64,000 nucleotides of DNA from Pseudomonas sp. TH31 (GTDB lineage: Bacteria; Pseudomonadota; Gammaproteobacteria; Pseudomonadales; Pseudomonadaceae). The stretch covers positions 193,501 to 257,500 of the forward strand of contig NZ_JAEKEZ010000005.1 in the NCBI RefSeq assembly GCF_016650815.1, written 5' to 3'. A program made the translations under genes and the position numbers. The stretch's first letter is position 1, and every line of letters starts with the position of its first letter. The notes under the pieces were generated by a model that was not told the DNA's origin, did no database searches, and saw nothing but the letters and a program-made list of their open reading frames with translations. Shown here in pieces: positions 32,011 through 42,518 of the stretch.

Positions 32011-32091
32011 TGTAGGAGCTGCCGAAGGCTGCGATCTTTTGATCTTGAAAAATCAAAAGATCGCAGCCTCGTTTCACTCGACAGCTCCTAC
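32011..32091. repeat. REP doublet with one type A and one type B arm
   Basis: The left arm reads GTAGGAGCTGCCGAAGGCTG. The right arm, read inverted, has the longer type B core with GAGTGAAAC inserted. This is the only hybrid among the 12 copies. Confidence 0.82.
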
Positions 32092-32113
32092 ACAGCGCCT
32101 ACAAGGGGGAGTG

Positions 32114-32875
32114 TCAGGACTTTTTGGTGGCAGCCTTGACGCTACGCTGGCGCTGAGCTTCAAACAGGCACACGCCGGTCGCCACGGAAACGTTGAGACT
32201 GCTGACACTGCCGGTCATCGGCAAGTGCACCAGGTAGTCGCAAAGATCGCGAGTCAGGCGACGCATGCCGCTGCCTTCAGCGCCCATGATCAGGATGGTC
32301 GGGCCGGTCATGTCTTGCTGATACAGACTCTGCTCAGCCTCGCCTGCCGTACCGACAACCCACAAGCCGCGCTGCTTGAGTTTTTCCAGGGTCCGCGCCA
32401 GGTTGGTCACGGCCACCAACGGAATCACTTCCGCCGCGCCGCAGGCCACTTTACGCACCGTCGGGGTCAGGGTAGCTGACTTGTCCTTCGGCACGATCAC
32501 TGCCAGCGCACCGGCCGCATCGGCCGAACGCAGGCAAGCACCGAGGTTGTGCGGGTCGGTCACGCCGTCGAGCACCAGCAATAGCGGTGCGCCTTCGCTG
32601 CGATCGAGCAGTTCGTCGAGCATCGCCTCGCCCCAGACCTGGCTCGGACTCACATCCGCCACCACGCCCTGGTGCACGCCATCAACCCAGGCATCCAGCT
32701 CGCGACGCTCAGCATTGCCGACAGGCACGCGGTTTTCGTTCGCCAGCGTGATCAGCGTCTGAACCCGCGGTTCACTGCGGCCTTCAGCCAGCCAGATCTG
32801 CTTGACGCGTTTTGGGTGATGACGCAGCAACGCTTCTACCGCATGCACGCCGTAGATTTTTTCCAACTGACTCAT
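32114..32875 (-). CDS. rlmB: 23S rRNA (guanosine-2'-O)-methyltransferase RlmB
   Basis: A 253-residue SpoU/TrmH-family (SPOUT knot) methyltransferase that modifies G2251 in the 23S rRNA P-loop. The N-terminal substrate-binding domain starts MSQLEKIYGVHAVEALLRHHP. The knot motifs are LDGVTDPHNLGACLRSADAAG, ILIMGAEGSGMRRLT and VSSLNVSVATGVCLFE. It overlaps the rnr stop by 4 bases, so the two RNA genes are translationally coupled. Confidence 0.95.
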   Translation of the reverse strand: MSQLEKIYGVHAVEALLRHHPKRVKQIWLAEGRSEPRVQTLITLANENRVPVGNAERRELDAWVDGVHQGVVADVSPSQVWGEAMLDELLDRSEGAPLLLVLDGVTDPHNLGACLRSADAAGALAVIVPKDKSATLTPTVRKVACGAAEVIPLVAVTNLARTLEKLKQRGLWVVGTAGEAEQSLYQQDMTGPTILIMGAEGSGMRRLTRDLCDYLVHLPMTGSVSSLNVSVATGVCLFEAQRQRSVKAATKKS

Positions 32876-35511
32876 GACTTGGCCTTAGGTTTACGTGCCC
32901 CGCCGCTTTTGGCAGCTGGAGCCGAACCCGCTTTTGGCGGGCCTTTACGGTGTTTACTCGGTTTCGCTGGCTTGCCGCCGGGAGCCTTGTCAGGCGCCGA
33001 CCGCCCGGTCTTTCCCCCAGACGCCGCTTTACCGCCGCTTTTCGCTTCAGACAGCAACGCCTGCTTCATTTCACGGCTTTTGCGCAGCTCGGCATTTTTC
33101 GCCGCCGCATCGCTTGGGCGATAGGCTTCGACAGCCTTTTCCTTGGCAGGACGACGACCGGTTTTCGCCGGAGCCGGTTCTGCCGCTGCTTTTGCAGCAG
33201 AGGCCGCAGGTGCGGTGGCTTCAGTACCGCGTTTCTTGCGACCGATCGGCGCGCTGATGGTCTTTTCAGCCATCTCGAAGTCGATCTTGCGTTCGTCGAG
33301 GTCAACGCGCATCACGCGCACTTCAACGGTGTCGCCCAGGCGGAAGCTGCGACCGGTACGCTCACCGGCGAGGCGGTGGTGCACAGGATCAAAGTGGTAG
33401 TAATCACCCGGCAGCGCGGTGACGTGCACCAGGCCTTCGACATAAATATCGGTAAGCTCGACGAACAGGCCGAAACCGGTCACGGCGGTGATCACACCCG
33501 GGAACGACTCGCCCACGCGGTCTTTCATGAACTCGCACTTGAGCCAGTTCACAACGTCGCGGGTCGCTTCGTCGGCACGGCGCTCGCTCATCGAGCACTG
33601 CTCGCCGAGCTGCTCCAGGGTCGCTTCGTCGTACGGATAGATGCGCGCCTTCGGAATGCTCATCGCGCCAGCGCGGCGAACGTGCGGGGTGTCCATTTTC
33701 GAATGGATGACGCTACGAATCGCCCGATGCGTGAGCAAGTCCGGGTAGCGGCGGATCGGCGAAGTGAAGTGGGTATAGGCTTCGTAATTCAGGCCGAAGT
33801 GGCCCTGGTTATCGGCGCTATAAACCGCTTGGCTCAACGAACGCAGCATGACGGTCTGGATCAGGTGGAAATCCGGACGATCCTTGATGCTCGCCAGCAA
33901 TGCCTGGTAATCCTTCGGCGACGGGCCGTCCTTGCCTTTGTGCAGGGACAGGCCAAGCTCGCCAAGGAAGGCGCGCAGTTTTTCCAGGCGCTCCGGCGGC
34001 GGACCATCGTGGACGCGATACAGCGCCGGGATTTCGTGCTTCTTCAGGAATTCAGCCGTGGCCACGTTGGCCGCCAGCATGCACTCCTCAATCAGCTTGT
34101 GCGCATCGTTACGAACGGTTGGACGGATTTCGGCAATCTTGCGCTCGGTCCCGAAGATGATCCGGGTTTCCTGCGTTTCGAAATCGATCGCGCCACGCAC
34201 GTGACGAGCAGCCAGCAGCACTTTGTACAGTGCGTAAAGCTGCTTGAGGTGCGGCAGAACGTCGGTGTACTCGCCACGGAGCTGACGCGCCTCGGTGAGT
34301 TTCGGCGTTTCGAGCATCGCGCTGACTTTGTTGTAAGTCAGGCGAGCGTGGGAATGGATCACCGCTTCGTAGAAGCAGTAGTCGGTCATCTCGCCGGATT
34401 TGGAGATGGTCATCTCGCAAACCATGGCCAGGCGATCGACGTGCGGGTTCAGCGAGCACAGGCCGTTGGACAGCTGCTCTGGCAGCATCGGCACGACGCG
34501 CTCGGGGAAGTACACCGAGTTGCCGCGAACCTGGGATTCGTTGTCCAGCGCAGAACCGATCTTCACGTAGCTGGAGACGTCGGCAATGGCCACGTACAAC
34601 TTCCAGCCACCGGAGAACAGGCGCAGCTTGCCCGGCTTGGATTCGCAGTAAACCGCGTCATCGAAGTCGCGCGCATCTTCACCGTCGATGGTCACGAACG
34701 GCAGATGACGCAGGTCGATGCGCTTCTCTTTGTCTTTCTCTTCGACTTCCGGCTTGAGCTTGGCGGCTTCTTTGAGCACCGCCTCAGGCCAGACGTGAGG
34801 AATGTCGTAGGTGCGCAGGGCAACATCGATTTCCATGCCCGGCGCCATGTAGTTACCCACGACCTCAACCACGTCGCCCTGCGGCTGGAAGCGTGGCGTC
34901 GGCCAGTGAGTGATCTTCACTTCGACGAATTGACCGATCTGGGCGTCGGCATTGCGGCCCGGCGTGACCAGCACTTCTTGCTGGATCTTCGGGTTATCCG
35001 CGACGACGAAGCCGATACCGCCTTCTTCGAAGTAACGGCCGACGATGGTCTCGTGGGCACGGGATACCACTTCGACGATCATGCCTTCGCGGCGACCGCG
35101 ACGGTCCAGGCCGGAAACACGGGCCAGGGCACGGTCGCCGTCGAATACCAGACGCATTTGCGCCGGGCTCATGAACAGGTCGTCACTGCCGTCGTCCGGG
35201 ACCAGGAAGCCGAAGCCGTCACGGTGACCGCTGATGCGGCCCAGGATCAGGTCGAGCTTGTCCACCGGCGCATAAGTGCCGCGACGGGTATAGATGAGTT
35301 GAGCGTCGCGCTCCATGGCGCGCAGGCGGCGGCGCAGGGCTTCGATCTGGTCTTCCGTGGTCAGACCAAACTCTTCGACCAGCTGCTCGCGGTTAGCAGG
35401 CGAACCTCGATCAGCAAGGTGCTGAAGGATCAGTTCGCGGCTAGGAATAGGGTTTTCATATTTTTCCGCTTCACGAGCGGCCTCGGGATCGAGGGACTGC
35501 CAATCGGCCAT
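32872..35511 (-). CDS. rnr: Ribonuclease R
   Basis: An 879-residue 3'-to-5' exoribonuclease that digests structured RNA and takes part in rRNA and trans-translation quality control. In order: N-terminal helix-turn-helix, cold-shock domains (GTYAPVDKLDLILGRISGHRDGFGFL), RNB domain with the metal-binding Asp cluster DGEDARDFDDAVYCE, S1 domain (FPGVITAVTGFGLFVELTDIYVEGL), and a long Lys/Ala/Pro basic tail of about 120 residues. It forms an operon with rlmB. Confidence 0.96.
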   Translation of the reverse strand: MADWQSLDPEAAREAEKYENPIPSRELILQHLADRGSPANREQLVEEFGLTTEDQIEALRRRLRAMERDAQLIYTRRGTYAPVDKLDLILGRISGHRDGFGFLVPDDGSDDLFMSPAQMRLVFDGDRALARVSGLDRRGRREGMIVEVVSRAHETIVGRYFEEGGIGFVVADNPKIQQEVLVTPGRNADAQIGQFVEVKITHWPTPRFQPQGDVVEVVGNYMAPGMEIDVALRTYDIPHVWPEAVLKEAAKLKPEVEEKDKEKRIDLRHLPFVTIDGEDARDFDDAVYCESKPGKLRLFSGGWKLYVAIADVSSYVKIGSALDNESQVRGNSVYFPERVVPMLPEQLSNGLCSLNPHVDRLAMVCEMTISKSGEMTDYCFYEAVIHSHARLTYNKVSAMLETPKLTEARQLRGEYTDVLPHLKQLYALYKVLLAARHVRGAIDFETQETRIIFGTERKIAEIRPTVRNDAHKLIEECMLAANVATAEFLKKHEIPALYRVHDGPPPERLEKLRAFLGELGLSLHKGKDGPSPKDYQALLASIKDRPDFHLIQTVMLRSLSQAVYSADNQGHFGLNYEAYTHFTSPIRRYPDLLTHRAIRSVIHSKMDTPHVRRAGAMSIPKARIYPYDEATLEQLGEQCSMSERRADEATRDVVNWLKCEFMKDRVGESFPGVITAVTGFGLFVELTDIYVEGLVHVTALPGDYYHFDPVHHRLAGERTGRSFRLGDTVEVRVMRVDLDERKIDFEMAEKTISAPIGRKKRGTEATAPAASAAKAAAEPAPAKTGRRPAKEKAVEAYRPSDAAAKNAELRKSREMKQALLSEAKSGGKAASGGKTGRSAPDKAPGGKPAKPSKHRKGPPKAGSAPAAKSGGARKPKAKS

Positions 35512-35672
35512 TAGAGAGTTTTCACCTTGTCTATATGCGGGTTAGTTTGGCATAGGCGTAATGAAACGGGAAATTTCAGGCTGTGACAGCCCATCTAAAG
35601 CCCTTTATCGACACCGCGAAGCTGATTTAAATGCCACTGGCGAAATATTCCAGGTTTTTTTGATGCCGGGGG

Positions 35673-35701
35673 TTTACAGTTAAAAAGACGCTCCGTATAG
35701 T
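35673..35701 (+). promoter_or_regulatory. Sigma-70 promoter of the first tRNA-Leu
   Basis: TTTACA (35673-35678), 17-base spacer, TATAGT (35696-35701), 37 bases before the mature tRNA. The second tRNA has the same arrangement. Confidence 0.8.
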
Positions 35702-35737
35702 GCGCGCCATCGACGACGCACTAGCGTTGCCGATACT

Positions 35738-35824
35738 GCCCAGATGGTGAAATTGGTAGACACGCCAGCTTCAGGTGCTGGTGACCGCAAGGTCGTGGAA
35801 GTTCGAGTCTTCTTCTGGGCACCA
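35738..35824 (+). tRNA. tRNA-Leu, anticodon CAG
   Basis: An 87-base gene with encoded CCA. The acceptor stem is GCCCAGA / TCTGGGC. The anticodon stem-loop CCAGC-TTCAGGT-GCTGG gives CAG, reading CTG, the main Leu codon here. The long variable arm (ACCGCAAGGTC region) is typical of class II tRNAs. Confidence 0.97.
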
Positions 35825-35863
35825 ATTCAGAGCTTGAGATTAGATCAATTTCAAGGCTCACAC

Positions 35864-35887
35864 AAAAACCCGCGAAAGCGGGTTTTT
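35864..35887 (+). terminator. Terminator of the first tRNA-Leu
   Basis: AAAAACCCGC-GAAA-GCGGGTTTTT, a compact GNRA-type loop hairpin 39 bases past the tRNA. Confidence 0.9.
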
Positions 35888-35926
35888 GCATTCTGGACAT
35901 CTGGTTTATTAAAACCAAATCAGGGG

Positions 35927-35955
35927 TTTACAGATCAAACAGCTCTCCGTATAGT
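35927..35955 (+). promoter_or_regulatory. Sigma-70 promoter of the second tRNA-Leu
   Basis: TTTACA (35927-35932), 17-base spacer, TATAGT (35950-35955). It lies after the first tRNA's terminator, so the two copies are separate transcription units. Confidence 0.8.
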
Positions 35956-35989
35956 GCGCCACATCAACAGCGGCAACGCTGAAGATTAT

Positions 35990-36076
35990 GCCCAGATGGT
36001 GAAATTGGTAGACACGCCAGCTTCAGGTGCTGGTGACCGCAAGGTCGTGGAAGTTCGAGTCTTCTTCTGGGCACCA
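35990..36076 (+). tRNA. tRNA-Leu, anticodon CAG, second copy
   Basis: Identical in sequence to the copy at 35738-35824 and 252 bases downstream, with encoded CCA. A tandem duplication of promoter, tRNA and terminator; such a tRNA-Leu pair after rnr is usual in Pseudomonas. Confidence 0.97.
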
Positions 36077-36109
36077 ATTCAAATTTCAGAGTTCGCTCTG
36101 GAATTTCAC

Positions 36110-36133
36110 AAAAACCCGCGAAAGCGGGTTTTT
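36110..36133 (+). terminator. Terminator of the second tRNA-Leu
   Basis: The same AAAAACCCGC-GAAA-GCGGGTTTTT hairpin as behind the first copy, 33 bases past the tRNA. Confidence 0.9.
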
Positions 36134-36180
36134 GCGTTTCTGGTATTTGAAAGTTTCTTGAATATGCCAACACGATCTCT

Positions 36181-36276
36181 GTAGGAGCTGCCGAAGGCTG
36201 CGATCTTTTGATCTGTCGCAATTTCAGCTCCGCCATCATTCAAGATCAAAAGATCGCAGCCTTCGGCAGCTCCTAC
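36181..36276. repeat. REP doublet (REPIN), type A arms
   Basis: Arms at 36181-36214 (GTAGGAGCTGCCGAAGGCTG...) and 36242-36276, spaced by 27 bases, between the second tRNA and the hitA control region. Confidence 0.87.
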
Positions 36277-36346
36277 GGGGGTCAGCGTTGTGCCCGGGAC
36301 TGCTCCAGCAGAGCCTTGTCCCGCCCGCGAGACGCACTTGAGAAAC

Positions 36347-36365
36347 AATATCGTTTATCATTGTT
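36347..36365. promoter_or_regulatory. Probable Fur box upstream of hitA
   Basis: AATATCGTTTATCATTGTT matches 12 of 19 positions of the Fur consensus, including the TATCATT core, 38 bases before the hitA ATG. This fits iron repression of hitAB. Confidence 0.55.
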
Positions 36366-36402
36366 GCAAGTTTTTGCAATGCGACAGTGAGGAACCCTGC
36401 GA

Positions 36403-37413
36403 ATGATGTTTCGAAATACCCTGCGCCGCGGCCTGACCTTTACCCTCCTCGGCCTGGCACTCGCCACTCCCCTCACCCAAGCCGCCGACCCGGTTTCCCT
36501 GACGCTCTATAACGGCCAACACAAGGAAGTCGGCGACGCTGTCGCCAAAGCCTTTGAAGCCAAGACCGGGATTCACGTCAATGTGCGTAAAGGCAGCAGC
36601 AACCAGCTCGCCAGCCAGGTCGTCGAAGAAGGCGATCGCTCCCCCGCCGACGTGATCTACACCGAAGAATCGCCGCCCCTGAACAAGCTCGGCGAACAGG
36701 GCTTGCTGGCCCAGACCGATGCCGCCACTCTCGCCGTTCTGCCGAAAGACTACGTTGCGGGCAATGGTACCTGGATCGGCATCACCGCCCGGGTCCGCGT
36801 GATCGCCTTCAACCCGAAACTGATCGATGAAAAAGACCTGCCGAAATCGGTCATGGAATTCTCCGACCCAAAATGGCAAGGCAAGGTCGGTTTCGTACCG
36901 TCCAGCGGTGCCTTCCAGGAACAAGCCGTGGCGATCATCAAGACTCACGGCATGGACGCCGCCGAAGAATGGCTGACCGGCCTGCGCGCGTTCGGCAAGG
37001 TCTACAGCAACAACATGGTCGCCCTCAAAGCCGTGGAAAATGGCGAAATCGCGACCGTGCTGGTGAACAACTATTACTGGTTCGCCTTGCAGCGCGAAAA
37101 AGGCCAGCTCGACTCGAAACTGCATTACTTCACGGGCGGCGACGTCGGCGGGCTGATCACCGTTTCCAGCGCGGCCGTGCTGAAGTCCAGTAAACATCCA
37201 AAAGAAGCCCAGCAATTGCTCGCCTACATGGCCAGCGAAGAAGGTCAGCGCGTGATCACCCAGACCACCGCCGAATACCCGTTGCACAAAGGCATGGCAT
37301 CGGATCGCGAGCTCAAGCCGTTCAGCGAACTCGAAGCGCCCAAAGTCACCCCAGCCGACCTCGGCAATGCCGAAGAAGCCCTGGACCTGGAACGCGACGT
37401 TGGCTTGAACTGA
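36403..37413 (+). CDS. hitA: Fe(3+) ABC transporter, periplasmic binding protein HitA
   Basis: A 336-residue periplasmic ferric-binding protein (FbpA/HitA type). The signal peptide is residues 1-27 (cleavage after LTQA, before ADPVSLTLYNGQHKEVGDAV). YNGQHKE with its His and the later NNYYWFAL Tyr pair are the usual iron-ligand regions of this family. Its TGA overlaps the hitB ATG by one base. A Fur box precedes it. No ATPase gene follows, so the ATP-binding subunit must be supplied from elsewhere. Confidence 0.88.
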   Translation: MMFRNTLRRGLTFTLLGLALATPLTQAADPVSLTLYNGQHKEVGDAVAKAFEAKTGIHVNVRKGSSNQLASQVVEEGDRSPADVIYTEESPPLNKLGEQGLLAQTDAATLAVLPKDYVAGNGTWIGITARVRVIAFNPKLIDEKDLPKSVMEFSDPKWQGKVGFVPSSGAFQEQAVAIIKTHGMDAAEEWLTGLRAFGKVYSNNMVALKAVENGEIATVLVNNYYWFALQREKGQLDSKLHYFTGGDVGGLITVSSAAVLKSSKHPKEAQQLLAYMASEEGQRVITQTTAEYPLHKGMASDRELKPFSELEAPKVTPADLGNAEEALDLERDVGLN

Positions 37414-38978
37414 TGAGCGCATCGCTACCCGCCCCCGCCGTGCGCGGGGGTTACGTGCCACGGCGCAAGCGGCCGCCGATCTGGCTGTTGCTGCCGGTGG
37501 TGTTGCTGGTCGTACTCAGTTTGTTGCCGCTGGCCTATGTCGGGCTCAAGACCTGGCAAGCAGGCTGGGCCGAGGCGCTGCACCTGCTGTGGCGACCGTA
37601 TGTGTTTGGCCTGCTGCGCAACACCCTGTCGCTGATGGTCGGCGTAACGCTGGCTTGCGGCGTGATTGGCCTGTCGCTGGCCTGGCTGCTGGAGCGCAGC
37701 AACCTGAAGGGACGACGGCTGTGGGGCGTGATCCTGTGCTTGCCGTTCGCCGTGCCGGCGTTCGTCAGCAGCTTTACCTGGGTTTCCCTCAGTGCTCATT
37801 TCGAAGGCTTGGGCGGGGCGATTCTGGTAATGACCTTGTCCAAGTATCCGCTGGTGTTTCTGCCGGTGGCGGCAACGCTGCGCAATCTTGATCCTTCGCT
37901 GGAAGAGTCCGCCCGTACCCTGGGGCAGAACCGCTGGGGTGTGTTTTTCAGAGTTACCCTGCCACTGCTTTGGCCGTCCTTGCTGGCCGGCTCGCTGCTG
38001 ATCGCGCTGCACATGCTGGTGGAGTTCGGCGCGCTGTCGATCATCGGCCTGCAGACGTTCACCACGGCGATCTATCAACAGTTCGAACTGGAATTCAGCA
38101 ACGCCAATGCGGCGATGCTCTCGGCGGTGCTTCTGGCGCTTTGCCTGGTGTTGCTGTGGCTTGAACTGCGCGTGCGCGGCAAAGGGCGCCATGTACGCAC
38201 CGGCCAGGGCGCGGCGCGGCATGCAGAACAGGTTCGCCTGGGGCCTTGGGCTGCCGCCGGACAGGTTTATTGCGTGACGCTGGCGATCATCGGCAGCGGC
38301 ATTCCGCTGGGAATGCTGGCGTACTGGCTGGCGGTCGGCTCATCGGCGGCGTTCCCGGTCGCGGCGATCAGCGAGGCATTGCTGTCGTCCCTGGCGCTCT
38401 CACTGGGTGGCGCGGCGCTGTGCCTGGCGCTGGCGGTGCCGGTGGGGTTGCTGGTGGTGCGCTACAAAGGTCAGCTGGCGATCTGGGCCGAGCGCCTGCC
38501 GTATCTGCTACATGCGCTGCCAGGCCTGGTGATCGCACTGACCCTGGTGTATTTCGCCCTGCACTATGTGCCGGCGCTGTACCAGACGTCGATGCTGCTG
38601 CTGATCGCTTATGCGCTGCTGTTTCTGCCGCTGGCTCAGGCGCCGATTCGCACGGCGCTGAACAAGGCGGCACCGCAACTGGAAGAGGCCGCTCGCACGC
38701 TGGGGGCGTCGTCGTTCAGCGCGTTTTGCCGGGTGACCTTGCCGATCATTTTTCCGGCACTCGGCGCAGCGTTTGCGCTGGTGTTTCTGGATGCGATGAA
38801 GGAACTCACGGCGACGTTGCTGCTGAGCCCGACCGGGCTGAATACGCTGGCGACGGAAGTCTGGGCGCATACCGCGAACGTGGAGTTTGCGGCGGCGGCG
38901 CCTTATGCGGCGTTGTTGATAGTGGTGTCGGGGTTGCCAGTTTATCTACTGACGACGCGGATGTATTTGAGCCGTTGA
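37413..38978 (+). CDS. hitB: Fe(3+) ABC transporter, fused permease HitB
   Basis: A 521-residue inner-membrane permease containing two copies of the binding-protein-dependent permease domain (about 65-265 and 325-515), as in FbpB-type ferric transporters. EAA loops are visible in each half: EESARTLGQNRWGVFFRVTLP and EEAARTLGASSFSAFCRVTLP. It is coupled to hitA by a one-base overlap. Both subunits of the channel are therefore in one chain, with only the ATPase missing here. Confidence 0.9.
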   Translation: MSASLPAPAVRGGYVPRRKRPPIWLLLPVVLLVVLSLLPLAYVGLKTWQAGWAEALHLLWRPYVFGLLRNTLSLMVGVTLACGVIGLSLAWLLERSNLKGRRLWGVILCLPFAVPAFVSSFTWVSLSAHFEGLGGAILVMTLSKYPLVFLPVAATLRNLDPSLEESARTLGQNRWGVFFRVTLPLLWPSLLAGSLLIALHMLVEFGALSIIGLQTFTTAIYQQFELEFSNANAAMLSAVLLALCLVLLWLELRVRGKGRHVRTGQGAARHAEQVRLGPWAAAGQVYCVTLAIIGSGIPLGMLAYWLAVGSSAAFPVAAISEALLSSLALSLGGAALCLALAVPVGLLVVRYKGQLAIWAERLPYLLHALPGLVIALTLVYFALHYVPALYQTSMLLLIAYALLFLPLAQAPIRTALNKAAPQLEEAARTLGASSFSAFCRVTLPIIFPALGAAFALVFLDAMKELTATLLLSPTGLNTLATEVWAHTANVEFAAAAPYAALLIVVSGLPVYLLTTRMYLSR

Positions 38979-38983
38979 TAAAG

Positions 38984-39080
38984 CAAAAGATCGCAGCCTT
39001 CGGCAGCTCCTACATGGGAATGTGTACACCCTGTAGGAGCTGCCGAAGGCTCGGGCCGCGTTCGGACGATCTTTTGATCT
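38984..39080. repeat. REP doublet, type A, with an interrupted right arm
   Basis: Left arm at 38984-39013. In the right arm (39031-39080) the usual GGCTGCGATCTTTTGATC is interrupted, reading GGCTCGGGCCGCGTTCGGAC before GATCTTTTGATC, so about 14 extra bases break the stem. Confidence 0.82.
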
Positions 39081-39088
39081 TAAAAGGC

Positions 39089-41023
39089 TTAAGCCCTGAA
39101 CTGCCCCAGGCTCGCCTTCAACTGCGCTGCCAACCCATCCAGCACCTTCCCACTGGCCGTGGTCTCCACCACCGCCTGAGCCGCTTTCTCAGCCTGGGCA
39201 TGAATGGTTTCAACCCGGCCACGCACCGCTTGCGCGCCTTGCGCCTGATGCGCCGCTGCCTGGGTCGCCAGGCCAATCGCCGCATGCACCTGCTCGACCG
39301 ATGCCTGCACCGACTGCTGCAACCGCGCGCTGTCACGCAATACCAGCAAGCCTTCGCTGGCCTGACGCCCGGCCTGACCAATCGCCGCCACCGCCTCACG
39401 CGCACCTTGCTGCAAGGCCACGATATGCGCCTGGATGTCGCCGGTCGAGCTTTGAGTCTTGCTCGCCAGCGCCCGCACTTCGTCCGCCACCACGGCGAAC
39501 CCGCGCCCGGTCTCGCCGGCCCGCGCCGCTTCGATGGCCGCGTTCAGCGCCAGCAGGTTGGTTTGCTCGGCGATCCCGTGAATCACCGTCAGCACCACTT
39601 CAATCTGTTCACTTTGTTGCGCCAGGCGTTCGATAACCTTCGCGCCCGTATCAACCTGCCCGGCCAACGCCTCGATCAAGCTGCCGACCTTCGCCGAGGT
39701 CCGGGTGTTCTCATCGGTGGCCGAACGAATGTCCACCACTTGCTGTAACGCCGCCTGCATCGCATGACTTTCAGACTGAGCTTCATCGGCCATTTGCGAC
39801 AACGCGCGCAGGCTCTCGGCCACCTCATCGCGCTGCATGCCGGCCGCCGCATCGGCCCCGGCATTACGCAGGGTCATGGCGCCAATTTCTACGCCGGTAC
39901 GCTGGGCGACATCGCCCGCTTCACGCACGATCGGCTGCAACTTATCCACAAAGCGATTGACCGCCGAGGCCATGTCGCCGATTTCGTCCTTGCTGTTGAT
40001 CTGCACACGCTTGGTCAGGTCACCCTCACCCGCCGCCAGATCATCCATGGCCGCGATCAGCATTTTCAAGCGATTGACCACTCGACGACCCAACACCACG
40101 GCCAGCAACAGCAACACACCGAGACCTACAATCGCCAGGCCCATGCCGATGCGCCAGCGCAAGGTGCCCGCCGCTTCCTGCACGGTGCCGGTGGTGTTGG
40201 CTTGCATTTCAGAGGCTGTGGACTGCGCCGACTGCAAACGCGCACCCATCGCTGCCGCACTGTCAGCCGCCGCACCCTTGAGGCTGTCGCCGACCAGTTG
40301 ATCACTGCTGGCGATCAGCGCCGAGAAGCGTTTGTCCAGAGCCGCCAGATCGGTTTCCACCGAAGCAGTGGAAACGCCCATCAATACTTTGCCGATTTCC
40401 ACGCCATTAGGGCTGATCGAGGCTTCGAGGTAGTAGACCGACTGATCGTTCTTCGCCGCATCCAGCACCTTGTCCAGCGCTCGCTCGCCCTGGCCCTTCT
40501 CCAGCAGCGCCTTGTTGATCGGGTTCTCCCGATTCAGGTAGCGCGTCAGGTGCTGGCCGGTGGCGTCGTCGTAGACCACGAACAACACGTTCGGATTGCG
40601 CTGGGCCCGGCGGGCAAATTCGGACAGGGTCGGAACGTCGCTGTCCCACATGGCGCGGGGTGCGACCGAGGCCAGGAGCTGCGCCATATCATTGGCGGAG
40701 TCCTTCAGGTCTTTTTCCAATGTCGTACGCAACTGCGCCTGCTCGTCCTTCAGACGTGAAGACAGGCCGGCGGTGAGTCGCTGACGGGTGTTGGTGGACA
40801 AGCTGTCCAGGCTCGACGTGACTTCACGCCCCGCCTGCTCGAGTTCGCCGGAGAGCTTTTGACTGTCGGCGCCCAGGCGCTTACCCAGATCAGCCTCCAA
40901 TGCAGTCACTGTGCTCCGGGTCAGAGCGACGGCCACCAACACTTGCACCAAAAGGGCGATACCAAGGGTAACGAACACGGGCCGCAGAAGCCGGCTTTGT
41001 AACAATGAGAGAATGGCTGACAC
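39089..41023 (-). CDS. Methyl-accepting chemotaxis protein
   Basis: A 644-residue transmembrane chemoreceptor. TM1 is about residues 13-33 and TM2 about 291-312, with a 255-residue periplasmic sensor between (helical, containing [22 protein letters not shown]), then HAMP ([23 protein letters not shown]) and the signalling domain with the conserved hairpin tip around [19 protein letters not shown]. It controls CheA and thus flagellar rotation. There is no C-terminal CheR pentapeptide. The ligand is not predictable. It is a single gene separated from purA by a terminator. Confidence 0.93.
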   Translation of the reverse strand: MSAILSLLQSRLLRPVFVTLGIALLVQVLVAVALTRSTVTALEADLGKRLGADSQKLSGELEQAGREVTSSLDSLSTNTRQRLTAGLSSRLKDEQAQLRTTLEKDLKDSANDMAQLLASVAPRAMWDSDVPTLSEFARRAQRNPNVLFVVYDDATGQHLTRYLNRENPINKALLEKGQGERALDKVLDAAKNDQSVYYLEASISPNGVEIGKVLMGVSTASVETDLAALDKRFSALIASSDQLVGDSLKGAAADSAAAMGARLQSAQSTASEMQANTTGTVQEAAGTLRWRIGMGLAIVGLGVLLLLAVVLGRRVVNRLKMLIAAMDDLAAGEGDLTKRVQINSKDEIGDMASAVNRFVDKLQPIVREAGDVAQRTGVEIGAMTLRNAGADAAAGMQRDEVAESLRALSQMADEAQSESHAMQAALQQVVDIRSATDENTRTSAKVGSLIEALAGQVDTGAKVIERLAQQSEQIEVVLTVIHGIAEQTNLLALNAAIEAARAGETGRGFAVVADEVRALASKTQSSTGDIQAHIVALQQGAREAVAAIGQAGRQASEGLLVLRDSARLQQSVQASVEQVHAAIGLATQAAAHQAQGAQAVRGRVETIHAQAEKAAQAVVETTASGKVLDGLAAQLKASLGQFRA

Positions 41024-41126
41024 TTAAAATCCCTCTGCTTGGCGCCATTAAATTGATGGCACGCTGGAAGCGATGCTTTAATCAACTTCACAGCAAGGGT
41101 CGTGCCGCCCGACAGACAGAAACGAC

Positions 41127-41150
41127 AAAGGCCCCGATTAAGGGGCCTTT
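41127..41150. terminator. Rho-independent terminator between purA and the chemoreceptor gene
   Basis: Stem AAAGGCCCC / GGGGCCTTT with a short loop, 22 bases past the purA stop; the symmetric A/T ends allow either direction, and purA is the gene it serves. Confidence 0.82.
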
Positions 41151-41171
41151 GTGTTTTACATCAACGACTTA

Positions 41172-42518
<1,347 letters not shown>

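Noticed and set aside
32950..35514. An 854-codon open frame antisense to rnr
   Set aside because: It is the complementary frame of a high-GC coding gene; its composition (many His, Arg, Gln) and lack of domains show it is a shadow of RNase R.
35738..36133. Integrated element using a tRNA-Leu attachment site
   Set aside because: Both tRNAs are complete with their own promoters and terminators; there is no integrase or extra cargo, just a tandem duplication.
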